NCBI GenBank assembly: GCA_025056955.1
Contig: JANWYL010000192.1
Location: forward strand, 1 to 5,755
Length of the DNA: 5,755 bases
Source of the DNA: Sandaracinaceae bacterium
Lineage (GTDB): Bacteria; Myxococcota_A; Polyangia; Polyangiales; Sandaracinaceae
Direction of reading: 5' to 3'
The notes beneath the pieces are model-generated. The model was not told the origin of the DNA. It saw only the letters and a list, made by a program, of their open reading frames with translations, and searched no databases. Positions 1-5,574 of the stretch are shown piece after piece; positions within the stretch are counted from its first letter, which is position 1, and each line of letters begins with the position of its first letter. The position numbers were made by a program, and so were the translations under genes.

Positions 1-495
1 TTGCCCTTGTTGGGGGAGGTAAGAGCGCATGACGCCATAGCGAAGCTTTGGGACAAACTCAAGCTCCTCGTTTCGAGCAAGCGGATGAAAGCCAAGGGAG
101 ACCCAGTGCACATCGAAGCAGCTTGAAAGATAGGCGAGTTCTTGAGCGTGATCGGCGAGCTCTCGAGCGATGTCTTCGATTTCGTAGAAAGGCGATCCAG
201 AGAGTTCCAGCTGGGCTCCGGGCTCAAGCGTGATTGCACACTCGTTTCGACGCAAAGCGATCACTGGCCCACCCTCATACTCCCGCTCCTCCCTCCAGCC
301 GAAGCGATCGACAAGGCATTTCAGCATCTCTTGGACACCGCCTAAGCCTTGGTACTGTACAGGGGAGCCGTCTGAACGGATTCCAAATTTTTCTATTTCG
401 ATTCCAATTCGCCATTCAGGAGGAGGCTTTTCAGAGAGAAAAAAAAACTCAATCAACTCGTCCGTATTTCGAATGGCGTTTTGGGTGGACTCCAT
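1..495 (-). CDS. gshA: Glutamate-cysteine ligase, plant-type (GCS2 family), N-terminal part; gene continues past the left edge
   Basis: Seen: the reverse strand reads open for exactly 165 codons from an ATG at base 495 to base 1. A TAA stop lies directly before the ATG and a GAGG stands 8 bases upstream (504-507 on the plus strand), so this start is well defined. Family landmarks are RIGIEIEKFGIR (residues 29-40, the acidic ligase motif), TLEPGAQLELSGSP (89-102, close to the plant-type TLEPGGQFELSG) and GFHPL at 135-139, followed by PKLRYGVMRSYLPQQG (149-164), matching the PKGRYxIMRxYMP signature. Known: the family joins glutamate to cysteine using ATP in the cytosol, the first and usually limiting step of glutathione synthesis; full-length members have about 430-460 residues, so roughly the first third is here. 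An EgtA-like ligase of ergothioneine synthesis is the main alternative, but the PxxRYxxMRxYxP block favours the plant-type enzyme. It is divergent from the bactofilin operon. Confidence 0.9.
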   Translation of the reverse strand, partial: MESTQNAIRNTDELIEFFFLSEKPPPEWRIGIEIEKFGIRSDGSPVQYQGLGGVQEMLKCLVDRFGWREEREYEGGPVIALRRNECAITLEPGAQLELSGSPFYEIEDIARELADHAQELAYLSSCFDVHWVSLGFHPLARNEELEFVPKLRYGVMRSYLPQQGQ

Positions 496-688
496 TTACC
501 CATCCTCGATCAAGAATCACTTCTGCCGATATTTTTAAAATAGCGCAAGACGGTTGATGAGGGGTTGATGAGGAGAAAAGACAAGCTTGCTTTAGGCTAT
601 TCTTTCAGACCGGTAAGCTCCTTGAGCCAAACGAGATGAGAAGCCATAGACTGCTGTGATGAGATTCGACACTCTTTGCGAAGCGGTC
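496..688. other. Divergent intergenic region between gshA and the bactofilin operon
   Basis: This gap of about 160-190 bases, depending on the bactofilin start, must hold the promoters for both the leftward gshA gene and the rightward operon. I see an AT-rich tract at 529-541 and a perfect 11-bp tandem repeat at 552-573, listed separately. No convincing -35/-10 pair stands out on either strand: TATTCT at 598-603 is a possible -10 for the rightward operon, but no good -35 lies at the right distance. No terminator-like hairpin followed by a T-run is visible. Confidence 0.6.
552..573. repeat. Perfect 11-bp tandem direct repeat, two copies
   Basis: GGTTGATGAGG occurs twice head to tail with no mismatch and no spacer (552-562 and 563-573). 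It lies about 57 bases upstream of the gshA start and about 115 bases upstream of the likely bactofilin start. The period is close to one helical turn, so a protein binding each unit would sit on the same face of the DNA. Whether it is an operator or a chance duplication cannot be decided from one sequence. Confidence 0.7.
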
Positions 689-1081
689 ATGATGGCAAAC
701 AACGAAAATGAATCTGAGTGTGCTCAGCGCGACGAAGGGGTGATTCTTCCAGGGCTTGTCTTCGATGGTCGCTTCGAAGGCAAAGCTGACTTGCGAATTG
801 AAGGCTGGATGAGAGGGGCGCTGGCTTTGGAAGGTCATGTGTGCGTTGGCCCACAGGCCCAATTCCACGGTCCAATCAGCGCGGAGTCGATCGCAGTTCA
901 CGGAGAGGTCATTGGGGATTTGGTCGGAAAGCGGATTCACTTGCATGCAGGGGCTTGGGTGACAGGGGATGTGCGCTCTTCCGAGATCCTCATTGAGGAA
1001 GGAGCAACCCTTGAGGGCGTTGTGGAAGCAGGGGCATTTGATCGAGAAACCTCAGAGGCAGAAAGGGGGCAATCCCAATGA
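689..1081 (+). CDS. Bactofilin, short form (polymer-forming cytoskeletal protein)
   Basis: About 130 residues and almost entirely one bactofilin (DUF583) domain, residues 17-115. Seen: an entry motif GVILPGLVFDGRF, then short beta-rich turns spaced like helical rungs, such as GKADLRIEGWMRG, VCVGPQAQFHG, IAVHGEVIGDL and IEEGATLEGVVEA. This glycine-punctuated hydrophobic pattern is typical of the right-handed beta-helix that assembles into filaments without nucleotide. Both tails are short, acidic and polar. The start is uncertain: in-frame GTG 656 and ATGs at 659, 689 and 692 are all possible and none has a strong ribosome site; 689 is chosen because it begins just before a typical polar bactofilin N-terminus. 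The stop overlaps the start of the second bactofilin by 4 bases (ATGA). Bactofilins act at the inner membrane or cytoplasm in cell shape, polarity or chromosome organisation; the exact role here is unknown. Confidence 0.87.
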   Translation: MMANNENESECAQRDEGVILPGLVFDGRFEGKADLRIEGWMRGALALEGHVCVGPQAQFHGPISAESIAVHGEVIGDLVGKRIHLHAGAWVTGDVRSSEILIEEGATLEGVVEAGAFDRETSEAERGQSQ

Positions 1082-1737
1082 GCAGTGCGTCGAAAATTCC
1101 CCGTGGTGCGGTGTTTGTAGGGGTTGTGCGAGGGCAGGGGGATTTGCGGGTGGCAGGCCAAGTTCACGGCCCGATTGAAATCGATGGGCAGCTTGTTGTT
1201 GAAGCGACAGGACGGGTGAAGGGAGAAGTTCGAGCGCGCTCGGTTATTCTTTCTGGGATTATCGAAGGCGATGTTCACTGCTTGGAAGTGCTAAGGCTTG
1301 AAGCCCAAGGACGCTTGTGGGGGAATGCCCAGGCAGAACGCTTGAGTGCAGCAAAGGGCGCACAGATTCGGGGAAGAATTCGCACTTCAAACGAGCGGGC
1401 TCAAATCGAGCGCCTCCGACGGACAGCTGGTGGTACTTTCGTCGCTCCTTTTTCTTCGAGCGGCAGTGTGGTTGGAGTCACAGCCCATGGCTTGCGGTTT
1501 GAGCCGCTCACCAAGGGCCAAGATGCGCCGCAGATTGACGTTCAGCGTCTTTCCCAACCCCAAGTGGCAAAGGGCGTGAACGTGCCACAAGATCAATCGC
1601 TGCTTGGAGTTTCTCCAAACGAGGCTGTGCTAAAACCAACGCCTCTGGTTGCGCCTTCAGACCAACCTCCAGCTCCCTTCATTCCTTCAATTGGTCGGCG
1701 CCGTGCAATCCGCCGCGGAAAGGAGGCTGCCCCGTGA
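1078..1737 (+). CDS. Bactofilin with long proline-rich, basic C-terminal tail
   Basis: 219 residues. Residues 8-104 are a bactofilin domain (PRGAVFVGVVRGQGDLRVAG, then rungs such as IDGQLVVEATGRVKGEV and SVILSGIIEGDVHCLEVLRL). Residues 105-219 are a low-complexity, probably disordered tail with a proline-rich stretch at about 187-203 and a basic cluster GRRRAIRRGK at 206-215. The ATG overlaps the stop of the first bactofilin (ATGA), with AAAGGGGG at 1062-1069 eight bases upstream. Known: some Myxococcus bactofilins carry proline-rich and basic tails outside the beta-helix that mediate interactions. Inference: this is the interaction-bearing partner of the short bactofilin and the two may co-polymerise. 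Only the tail is unusual; the domain assignment is secure. Its end overlaps pyrE by 4 bases. Confidence 0.87.
   Translation: MSSASKIPRGAVFVGVVRGQGDLRVAGQVHGPIEIDGQLVVEATGRVKGEVRARSVILSGIIEGDVHCLEVLRLEAQGRLWGNAQAERLSAAKGAQIRGRIRTSNERAQIERLRRTAGGTFVAPFSSSGSVVGVTAHGLRFEPLTKGQDAPQIDVQRLSQPQVAKGVNVPQDQSLLGVSPNEAVLKPTPLVAPSDQPPAPFIPSIGRRRAIRRGKEAAP
1717..1726 (+). promoter_or_regulatory. Strong ribosome binding site that fixes the pyrE GTG start
   Basis: GGAAAGGAGG is a near-perfect anti-16S match ending 7 bases before the GTG at 1734. It lies inside the last codons of the upstream bactofilin, so pyrE can be initiated directly as well as by coupling to termination at the GTGA overlap. It settles GTG 1734 as the start. 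Confidence 0.85.
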
Positions 1738-2285
1738 ATTCTGGGGAAGTACGTGCGAGGCTCAGAGAGCTTCTCATGAAGCATGGTGTGCTTCGAGGTT
1801 CTTTTGTGCTTTCGTCTGGGCAAAAGAGTGATTATTTCGTCGATTGCAAAAGGGTGGTTTTGCGTGGGGAAGGACACTGGCTTGTGGCTCAGGTTTTTCT
1901 TGAAATGCTTACCTCGTGGCCCTCAGTTGTTGCTGTGTGTGGTGTTGAGTTAGGGGGATGCCCATTGGCATCGGCTGTGGCGGCTTTTTCTTTTCTAAAG
2001 GGGCGGCACTTGGATGCAGTTTACGTTCGCAAATCGCCAAAAGCACATGGGACAAGGCAATTTTTAGAAGGAGCCTCACATCTTGATCTGGGAAGCCCAG
2101 TGATCCTGCTCGAAGATGTGGTCACAACTGGTGAAAGCAGCCTTCAAGCCATGCGAAAGCTCCGTGAAGCAGGATTGGATGTGCGTGCGATTTTTGCGTT
2201 GGTGGATCGACTTCAAGGAGCTCAAGAGCGAATCGAGCGCGAAGTGCCTTTTCAAAGCGTGTTTAAGGTAAGCGAGCTTCTGTGA
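1734..2285 (+). CDS. pyrE: Orotate phosphoribosyltransferase
   Basis: 183 residues from a GTG start. It transfers the phosphoribosyl group of PRPP to orotate to give orotidine 5'-monophosphate, the fifth step of de novo pyrimidine synthesis in the cytosol. Seen: FVLSSGQKSDYFVDCKRVVL (residues 24-43), the N-terminal orotate-site signature; GVELGGCPLASAVA (70-83); the mobile catalytic loop YVRKSPKAHGT (97-107) with R99, K100, K103 and H105 in family positions; and the PRPP-binding motif VILLEDVVTTGES (123-135) with the acidic pair E127-D128. It is slightly shorter than E. coli PyrE (213) but every block is present, so it should be active. It overlaps the bactofilin by 4 bases and its TGA overlaps the next ATG by one (TGATG). 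No attenuator is visible, since the start lies inside another gene. Confidence 0.95.
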   Translation: MNSGEVRARLRELLMKHGVLRGSFVLSSGQKSDYFVDCKRVVLRGEGHWLVAQVFLEMLTSWPSVVAVCGVELGGCPLASAVAAFSFLKGRHLDAVYVRKSPKAHGTRQFLEGASHLDLGSPVILLEDVVTTGESSLQAMRKLREAGLDVRAIFALVDRLQGAQERIEREVPFQSVFKVSELL

Positions 2286-3022
2286 TGGCTCAAGATGCGC
2301 AAATGAGGACGGCCTCAAATGGCTTGGGGGATGGCTGGTTTTTGGGAATTCTCGTGTGCTTGACAGGGGCCCTTGTTCATGCGTGCGCGACTCAGCCGCT
2401 TTCTCTACAGCCAAAAGAGCACGTGTTTACACCCAACGATTACTATGCCGTGCTTTGGCGATGGACCCGTTCATCGGATTCTTTTGATATTGGCCGCTTG
2501 CGAGAAGTTGCACACATCACGGCAACTTTCGAGTCTCCTGAGTTCCGGTGGGCTTACGTGGTTCGATACGCAGCGGACCATTCGATGGGCATGGACGAGC
2601 GGGGGCGCCTTCTCGAACAAAGCTTGGCTGATGCCCGGGTGCGGCATCGTTTTTTGGTGGCGATAGGCACAGTGCTTTTTCGTGAGGGTGATCTTACGGG
2701 AAATCAGTCTGATTGGCGCGTTCTTTTGATTGACTCCACCGGAAAGCAAAGTGAGCCCATAGAAATCATTCGGATTCGCCGGCCTTCTGCTGATTTGCGC
2801 ACTTATTTTCCTTTCGTTCATCGCCAACGGCACGTGTTTCGCGTTGTTTTTCCTACTCATGACCAAAGCGGCGAACAGACAATTGCTCCCGAGTCCACTT
2901 ACGTCATGCTCCGTTTTGCAAGTGCCCTTGGAAGGGTGGATCTGCGTTGGGATCTTGAGCCGACACCTTCCGTTAAAGAGGCTCGGCCTGCTTTGTCAAA
3001 GAACCTGGTCAAGGCCCAGTGA
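2285..3022 (+). CDS. Putative lipoprotein of unknown function
   Basis: 245 residues from ATG 2285; a GTG at 2282 is also in frame. The N-terminus has a hydrophobic stretch (WFLGILVCLTGALVHAC, about residues 18-34) ending in a lipobox-like LVHAC, so Cys34 is the likely lipidated residue after signal peptidase II. His at -2 is not typical, and the n-region carries only one Arg. The residue after Cys34 is Ala rather than Asp, which under the E. coli rule would favour outer-membrane sorting. The mature part is mixed alpha/beta with many Arg and aromatic residues (DYYAVLWRWTR, TFESPEFRWAYVVRYAAD, RIRRPSADLRTYFPFVH, YVMLRFASALGRVDLRWDLEP). I do not recognise a named domain; the C-terminal half looks beta-rich. 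It is the last gene of the bactofilin-pyrE operon, coupled by TGATG, and its 3' end overlaps the convergent gene by 14 bases. Confidence 0.7.
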   Translation: MAQDAQMRTASNGLGDGWFLGILVCLTGALVHACATQPLSLQPKEHVFTPNDYYAVLWRWTRSSDSFDIGRLREVAHITATFESPEFRWAYVVRYAADHSMGMDERGRLLEQSLADARVRHRFLVAIGTVLFREGDLTGNQSDWRVLLIDSTGKQSEPIEIIRIRRPSADLRTYFPFVHRQRHVFRVVFPTHDQSGEQTIAPESTYVMLRFASALGRVDLRWDLEPTPSVKEARPALSKNLVKAQ

Positions 3023-4193
3023 ATGCCCGCTCGATTGCTTCAGCGAGTTTTTCATGACCAGCTTCGCTCATCACCACGCGGCTTGCAAGCACAAGTCCCT
3101 GCGAAAACCATTCATCCAAGTTGCTCTCGCCACCTTGGAAGGCGATAAGGTCCACATAGCCGCATCCTTTCGAAAACGCAGCCAAGCGGAAAGCCGCTCG
3201 CACTTCTCCTGAGCTTGGGCGAGGGAACCACTGTTTTCCCTTTTGAATGGGGTAATTTGATGGACCAATTACCACACAGGGAGCGTTTGGGACAACCTTG
3301 CGAATCCGATCGATGAAAGCCTCAAGTGCTAACCTAGACTCTCCTGGAGGCAAGAGGCCAACTGCCTCGTTGGTTCCATATTCCAGCATCACGATATCGG
3401 GGGCAAGGGCTCGCAAACCAGTCTCAAAGCTCGCCTCATCCCAGCGAGTGGAGTGATCCACTCGGCCTTGGGGAATTCCGAAGGAATCGACAACAACTCC
3501 CCATGGGGCTTCAATTGAAACACCCAAAATTCGCATGCGGGAAGCACGGATTTCGAAGGCTTCATTGGCTTGGATCTCTGTGATCATCTCAAGCGAGTCC
3601 TCTTGATTAGAGGAAAGCTCTCGCTCGACATTCCGATCCCGATACCTTAGAGCCACACGTGCCACTCCTCCGCCACGAAGTGGGTGGGAGCGGACAAAAA
3701 GGCGTACCCTTCCATGAAGGTTTCGATCGATCGCAAAACGAATTGTTCCTTCTTGGCGAAGGTCCAAGGCCATTCCCATTGCCCCAAAAGGTGAGACCCG
3801 AGAGGTAAGGGTTGCTTCGATGCCTGTTACGCCTGATGAACTGAGAAAGATCACGCCTTGCCTGCGATATAGCGGGAAAGGTGGGGCGGGTGCGAAAGCA
3901 CCTGGACCGCCATCCCCGTAGCGGCTTTGGAGACGAGTGCGCAATCGAGCGGTAAATCGATCTTCCGAGGAGTGAAGGCCGCCCCAGACGACAATCCGGA
4001 CCAATCGGTTTCGGGCTTGTTCAAGGATTGAGCGAATCCGCGGCAAAACGATTCCCAACGGATCCTCGACCACAGATGAGCTGACTTGGCTCTGGCTCCT
4101 GGCAGGTGCGAAAGCGAGAGTGCCCCAAAGGACCAGGAGGAAAGACCCGACGAGGACGTAACCTTTGAGCGAGAAGCCGGAAAACTTTAACAT
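3009..4193 (-). CDS. Exported SGNH/GDSL-fold protein with degenerate active site
   Basis: 394 residues from ATG 4193. The frame is open back to a TTG at 4286, but only the ATG at 4193 opens with a normal signal peptide (Lys residues, hydrophobic core at 11-29, likely cleavage near AFA or ARS at 27-33). An AAAGG stands 3 bases upstream, closer than ideal. Block I lies at about 65-99 (LVRIVVWGGLHSSED, then RLRTRLQSRYGDGGPGA), matching the family's YGDS..AD...LR..LQ.RFGDGGPG layout. A long beta-rich stretch separates it from block III (PDIVMLEYGTNEA, 266-278). The end (SRVVMSEAGHEKLAEAI, 371-387) aligns with the usual DxVHLTPEGYxxLA. Seen: GDS is GGL and DxxH is SxxV, so nucleophile, Asp and His are missing while the block III Asn remains. 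Inference: a periplasmic binding or scaffold protein, perhaps for peptidoglycan or O-acetylated glycans. Hydrolysis is unlikely. Confidence 0.8.
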   Translation of the reverse strand: MLKFSGFSLKGYVLVGSFLLVLWGTLAFAPARSQSQVSSSVVEDPLGIVLPRIRSILEQARNRLVRIVVWGGLHSSEDRFTARLRTRLQSRYGDGGPGAFAPAPPFPLYRRQGVIFLSSSGVTGIEATLTSRVSPFGAMGMALDLRQEGTIRFAIDRNLHGRVRLFVRSHPLRGGGVARVALRYRDRNVERELSSNQEDSLEMITEIQANEAFEIRASRMRILGVSIEAPWGVVVDSFGIPQGRVDHSTRWDEASFETGLRALAPDIVMLEYGTNEAVGLLPPGESRLALEAFIDRIRKVVPNAPCVVIGPSNYPIQKGKQWFPRPSSGEVRAAFRLAAFSKGCGYVDLIAFQGGESNLDEWFSQGLVLASRVVMSEAGHEKLAEAIERAFTGP

Positions 4194-4305
4194 AGGCCTT
4201 TGGTTTTTTGAGAAGGGGAGTGGTGCTCTCAGAAAAGACGAGAAAGGGAGAAGCTCTATTTCCATTTTTTTGACTGAAAGGTTCAAAAGAGGGTAGGAGG
4301 GGGCA
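4194..4305. other. Divergent intergenic region between the SGNH-like gene and tolQ
   Basis: 112 bases, purine-rich on the plus strand, that should hold the leftward promoter for the SGNH-like gene and the rightward promoter for the tol genes. TTGACT at 4270-4275 looks like a good -35, but the -10 position 17 bases on falls on the tolQ ribosome site and does not match. Near it, TTGAC and GTTCAA (4270-4286) form an imperfect inverted repeat around a 6-base centre. tolQ has AGGAGG at 4295-4300, five bases before its ATG. No confident promoter can be named. Confidence 0.5.
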
Positions 4306-5034
4306 ATGGTTGTTGAAGAAGTGGTGATTCTTCAAGGAGCTGGAATGCCTCCCCGGCTTGACCCGCTCGAGCTGATCCTCGGCGCTTCTCTTGTCGTCAA
4401 AATCGTGATGCTCGTTTTGTTTGCAATGAGCCTGCTTTCTTGGTTTGTGATTGGGAGCAAAGCGATTCGATTTTTGCGGATTGACCGTGAGAGCAAAAAT
4501 TTTCTTGAAGCTTTTTGGAATCCTGCCGATGAAGAGCAGTGGTCTCCTGCTCGTTTCGAAAGCCTTTATGCTCAGCTTTCGCGCTTCGCGCTTTCGCCCC
4601 TTGCTCGGGTTTTTCAGGCAGGATATGTCGAGCTCGCTCACATCACTGCTTCAAGGCGCGGGGTTTCAAGTGATGACATTCTCAACGTGGAACGGGTCGT
4701 TCGACACGTTCTTCAGCGAGAACTCACCCTCCTCGAAAGCCAACTCCCCATCCTTGCAACAACTGGCTCCGTTGCCCCATTTATCGGGTTATTCGGAACA
4801 GTGTGGGGGATCATGAATTCGTTTCTTTCGATTGGTGCTCAAAAAGGTGCGGGTCTTGACGTGGTTGCTCCAGGAATTGCAGAAGCCCTGATCGCAACAG
4901 CACTAGGGCTTCTGGCTGCCATTCCGGCAGTCATGGCGTACAACTACTTTTTAAGACGCCTTCAGGTGTTAAGCAATGAAGCAGAAGGGTTTGCCACGGA
5001 TTACCTCAACCTGGTGAAGCGCAGCTTTTTCTAG
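4306..5034 (+). CDS. tolQ: TolQ, proton-channel subunit of the Tol motor (ExbB/MotA family)
   Basis: 242 residues with three membrane segments: about 22-50 (ILGASLVVKIVMLVLFAMSL), 149-173 and 192-214. The cytoplasmic loop between the first and second is large, as expected. Signatures are TTGSVAPFIGLFGTVWGIMNSF (152-173) and APGIAEALIATALGLLAAIPAVMAY (188-212), almost the TolQ consensus. Thr165 and Thr198 sit at the positions of the pore-lining threonines of TolQ/ExbB. With TolR it forms the inner-membrane channel that converts proton motive force into movement of TolA, which keeps the outer membrane attached during division. ExbB is the alternative, but GTVWGIMNSF and AEALIATALGL fit TolQ better. 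Start ATG 4306 is supported by AGGAGG five bases upstream. tolR follows after 53 bases. Confidence 0.92.
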   Translation: MVVEEVVILQGAGMPPRLDPLELILGASLVVKIVMLVLFAMSLLSWFVIGSKAIRFLRIDRESKNFLEAFWNPADEEQWSPARFESLYAQLSRFALSPLARVFQAGYVELAHITASRRGVSSDDILNVERVVRHVLQRELTLLESQLPILATTGSVAPFIGLFGTVWGIMNSFLSIGAQKGAGLDVVAPGIAEALIATALGLLAAIPAVMAYNYFLRRLQVLSNEAEGFATDYLNLVKRSFF

Positions 5035-5087
5035 AGCGTTTTTTCGCGTGCGGGGGAATTTTGGTGTCACCGAAAATGGAGTAGGCC
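5035..5087 (+). promoter_or_regulatory. tolQ-tolR spacer with imperfect hairpin next to the tolR ribosome site
   Basis: In an otherwise compact gene cluster this 53-base spacer contains an imperfect inverted repeat: ATTTTGG (5058-5064) pairs with CC-AAAAT (5070-5077, one bulged G) around a 5-base loop. The stem ends exactly where the GGAG ribosome site of tolR begins (5078-5081). There is no T-run after the stem, so it is not an intrinsic terminator. It could adjust TolR translation relative to TolQ; the stem is weak and may be chance. Confidence 0.3.
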
Positions 5088-5543
5088 ATGGCAATGGGTA
5101 TAGCAGGAAAAGGGCGTGCCCTTGTTTCGGAGATCAACGTCACACCTCTTGTTGATGTCATGTTGGTTCTGTTGATCATCTTCATGGTGGCTGCACCGAT
5201 GATGAAGACCCATGTCGATATCGATCTTCCAAAGGCAGAGGCGCCTCGCGAAGGAATCGATGAGGAGAAGCTTTTGATTTCAATCGATCGAGAAGCACGG
5301 GTGTTTCTTGGTGATCAACTGATTCCACCTGAACGTCTTGAAGAAGTGATCTCGACCAACGAGAGGATTCGGAGGGAGAAGGAAGTGTACATTCAAGCGG
5401 ATGCCGCAGTTGCATATGGGAAGGTGATTGAGGTGCTTGGCCTTCTCCGAAAGGGGGGTGTAGAGCGCCTCGGGTTGGTTGCAGAGCCGATGGGTGGAGG
5501 TTCAGCCCTCGTTCCAAAGGGTGCAAGTGTCTCCACCCCATGA
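5088..5543 (+). CDS. tolR: TolR, biopolymer transport subunit (ExbD/TolR family)
   Basis: 151 residues. A short cytoplasmic N-terminus is followed by EINVTPLVDVMLVLLIIFMV (15-34), the ExbD/TolR signature, with a single membrane helix at about 19-38. Asp23 is the protonatable residue essential in E. coli TolR, here at the same number. The periplasmic part follows (VDIDLPKAEAP, 43-53; LLISIDREARVFLGDQLI, 62-79; VYIQADAAVAYGKVIEVLGLLRKGGVERLGLVAEP, 99-133), with the usual beta-alpha dimerisation layout. Two such subunits are thought to sit in the TolQ pentamer and contact peptidoglycan. The C-terminal tail (GGGSALVPKGASVSTP) is flexible. GGAG at 5078-5081, six bases upstream, supports ATG 5088; ATG 5094 is a weaker alternative. 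ExbD is the alternative name; pairing with a TolQ-type neighbour favours TolR. Confidence 0.9.
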   Translation: MAMGIAGKGRALVSEINVTPLVDVMLVLLIIFMVAAPMMKTHVDIDLPKAEAPREGIDEEKLLISIDREARVFLGDQLIPPERLEEVISTNERIRREKEVYIQADAAVAYGKVIEVLGLLRKGGVERLGLVAEPMGGGSALVPKGASVSTP

Positions 5544-5560
5544 ACTCTCTCCAACTGAGA

Positions 5561-5567
5561 AGGGAGG
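5561..5567 (+). promoter_or_regulatory. Ribosome binding site that selects a TTG start for the TonB/TolA-like gene
   Basis: AGGGAGG stands 7 bases before TTG 5575. The in-frame TTG at 5569 is only one base from it, too close, and no ATG occurs before codon 20, inside the gene. The site therefore points to TTG 5575 as the start. Confidence 0.7.
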
Positions 5568-5574
5568 CTTGACT

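Noticed and set aside
48..557. Several rightward open frames of 61-107 codons
   Set aside because: They lie antisense to the gshA fragment, which has a clear family signature through the whole span; their translations are rich in Arg, Ser and Pro and resemble no protein.
636..659. Seven-codon upstream frame (MRSHRLL) ending in TGATG at the ATG of 659
   Set aside because: It could be a leader peptide coupled to the bactofilin, but it has no ribosome site, and the bactofilin start is more likely 689 or 692.
605..946. A 113-codon leftward frame over the first bactofilin
   Set aside because: Antisense to a clear bactofilin domain, with no ribosome site or recognisable product.
2471..2866. A 131-codon leftward frame inside the lipoprotein gene
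   Set aside because: Antisense shadow; its translation has no coherent features, and the forward frame has a signal peptide, lipobox-like motif and operon linkage.
4270..4298. TTGACT as a -35 box for tolQ
   Set aside because: The matching -10 position reads GTAGGA and overlaps the ribosome binding site, so it does not form a credible sigma-70 promoter.
4021..4641. A 206-codon leftward open frame across the start of tolQ and the SGNH-like gene
   Set aside because: It is out of frame with the SGNH-like gene and antisense to tolQ, both well supported. Its product is basic, low in hydrophobic order and has no recognisable motif.
5035..5058. T-run after tolQ as an intrinsic terminator
   Set aside because: The six T bases follow no GC-rich stem, and tolR with its own ribosome site continues in the same direction.
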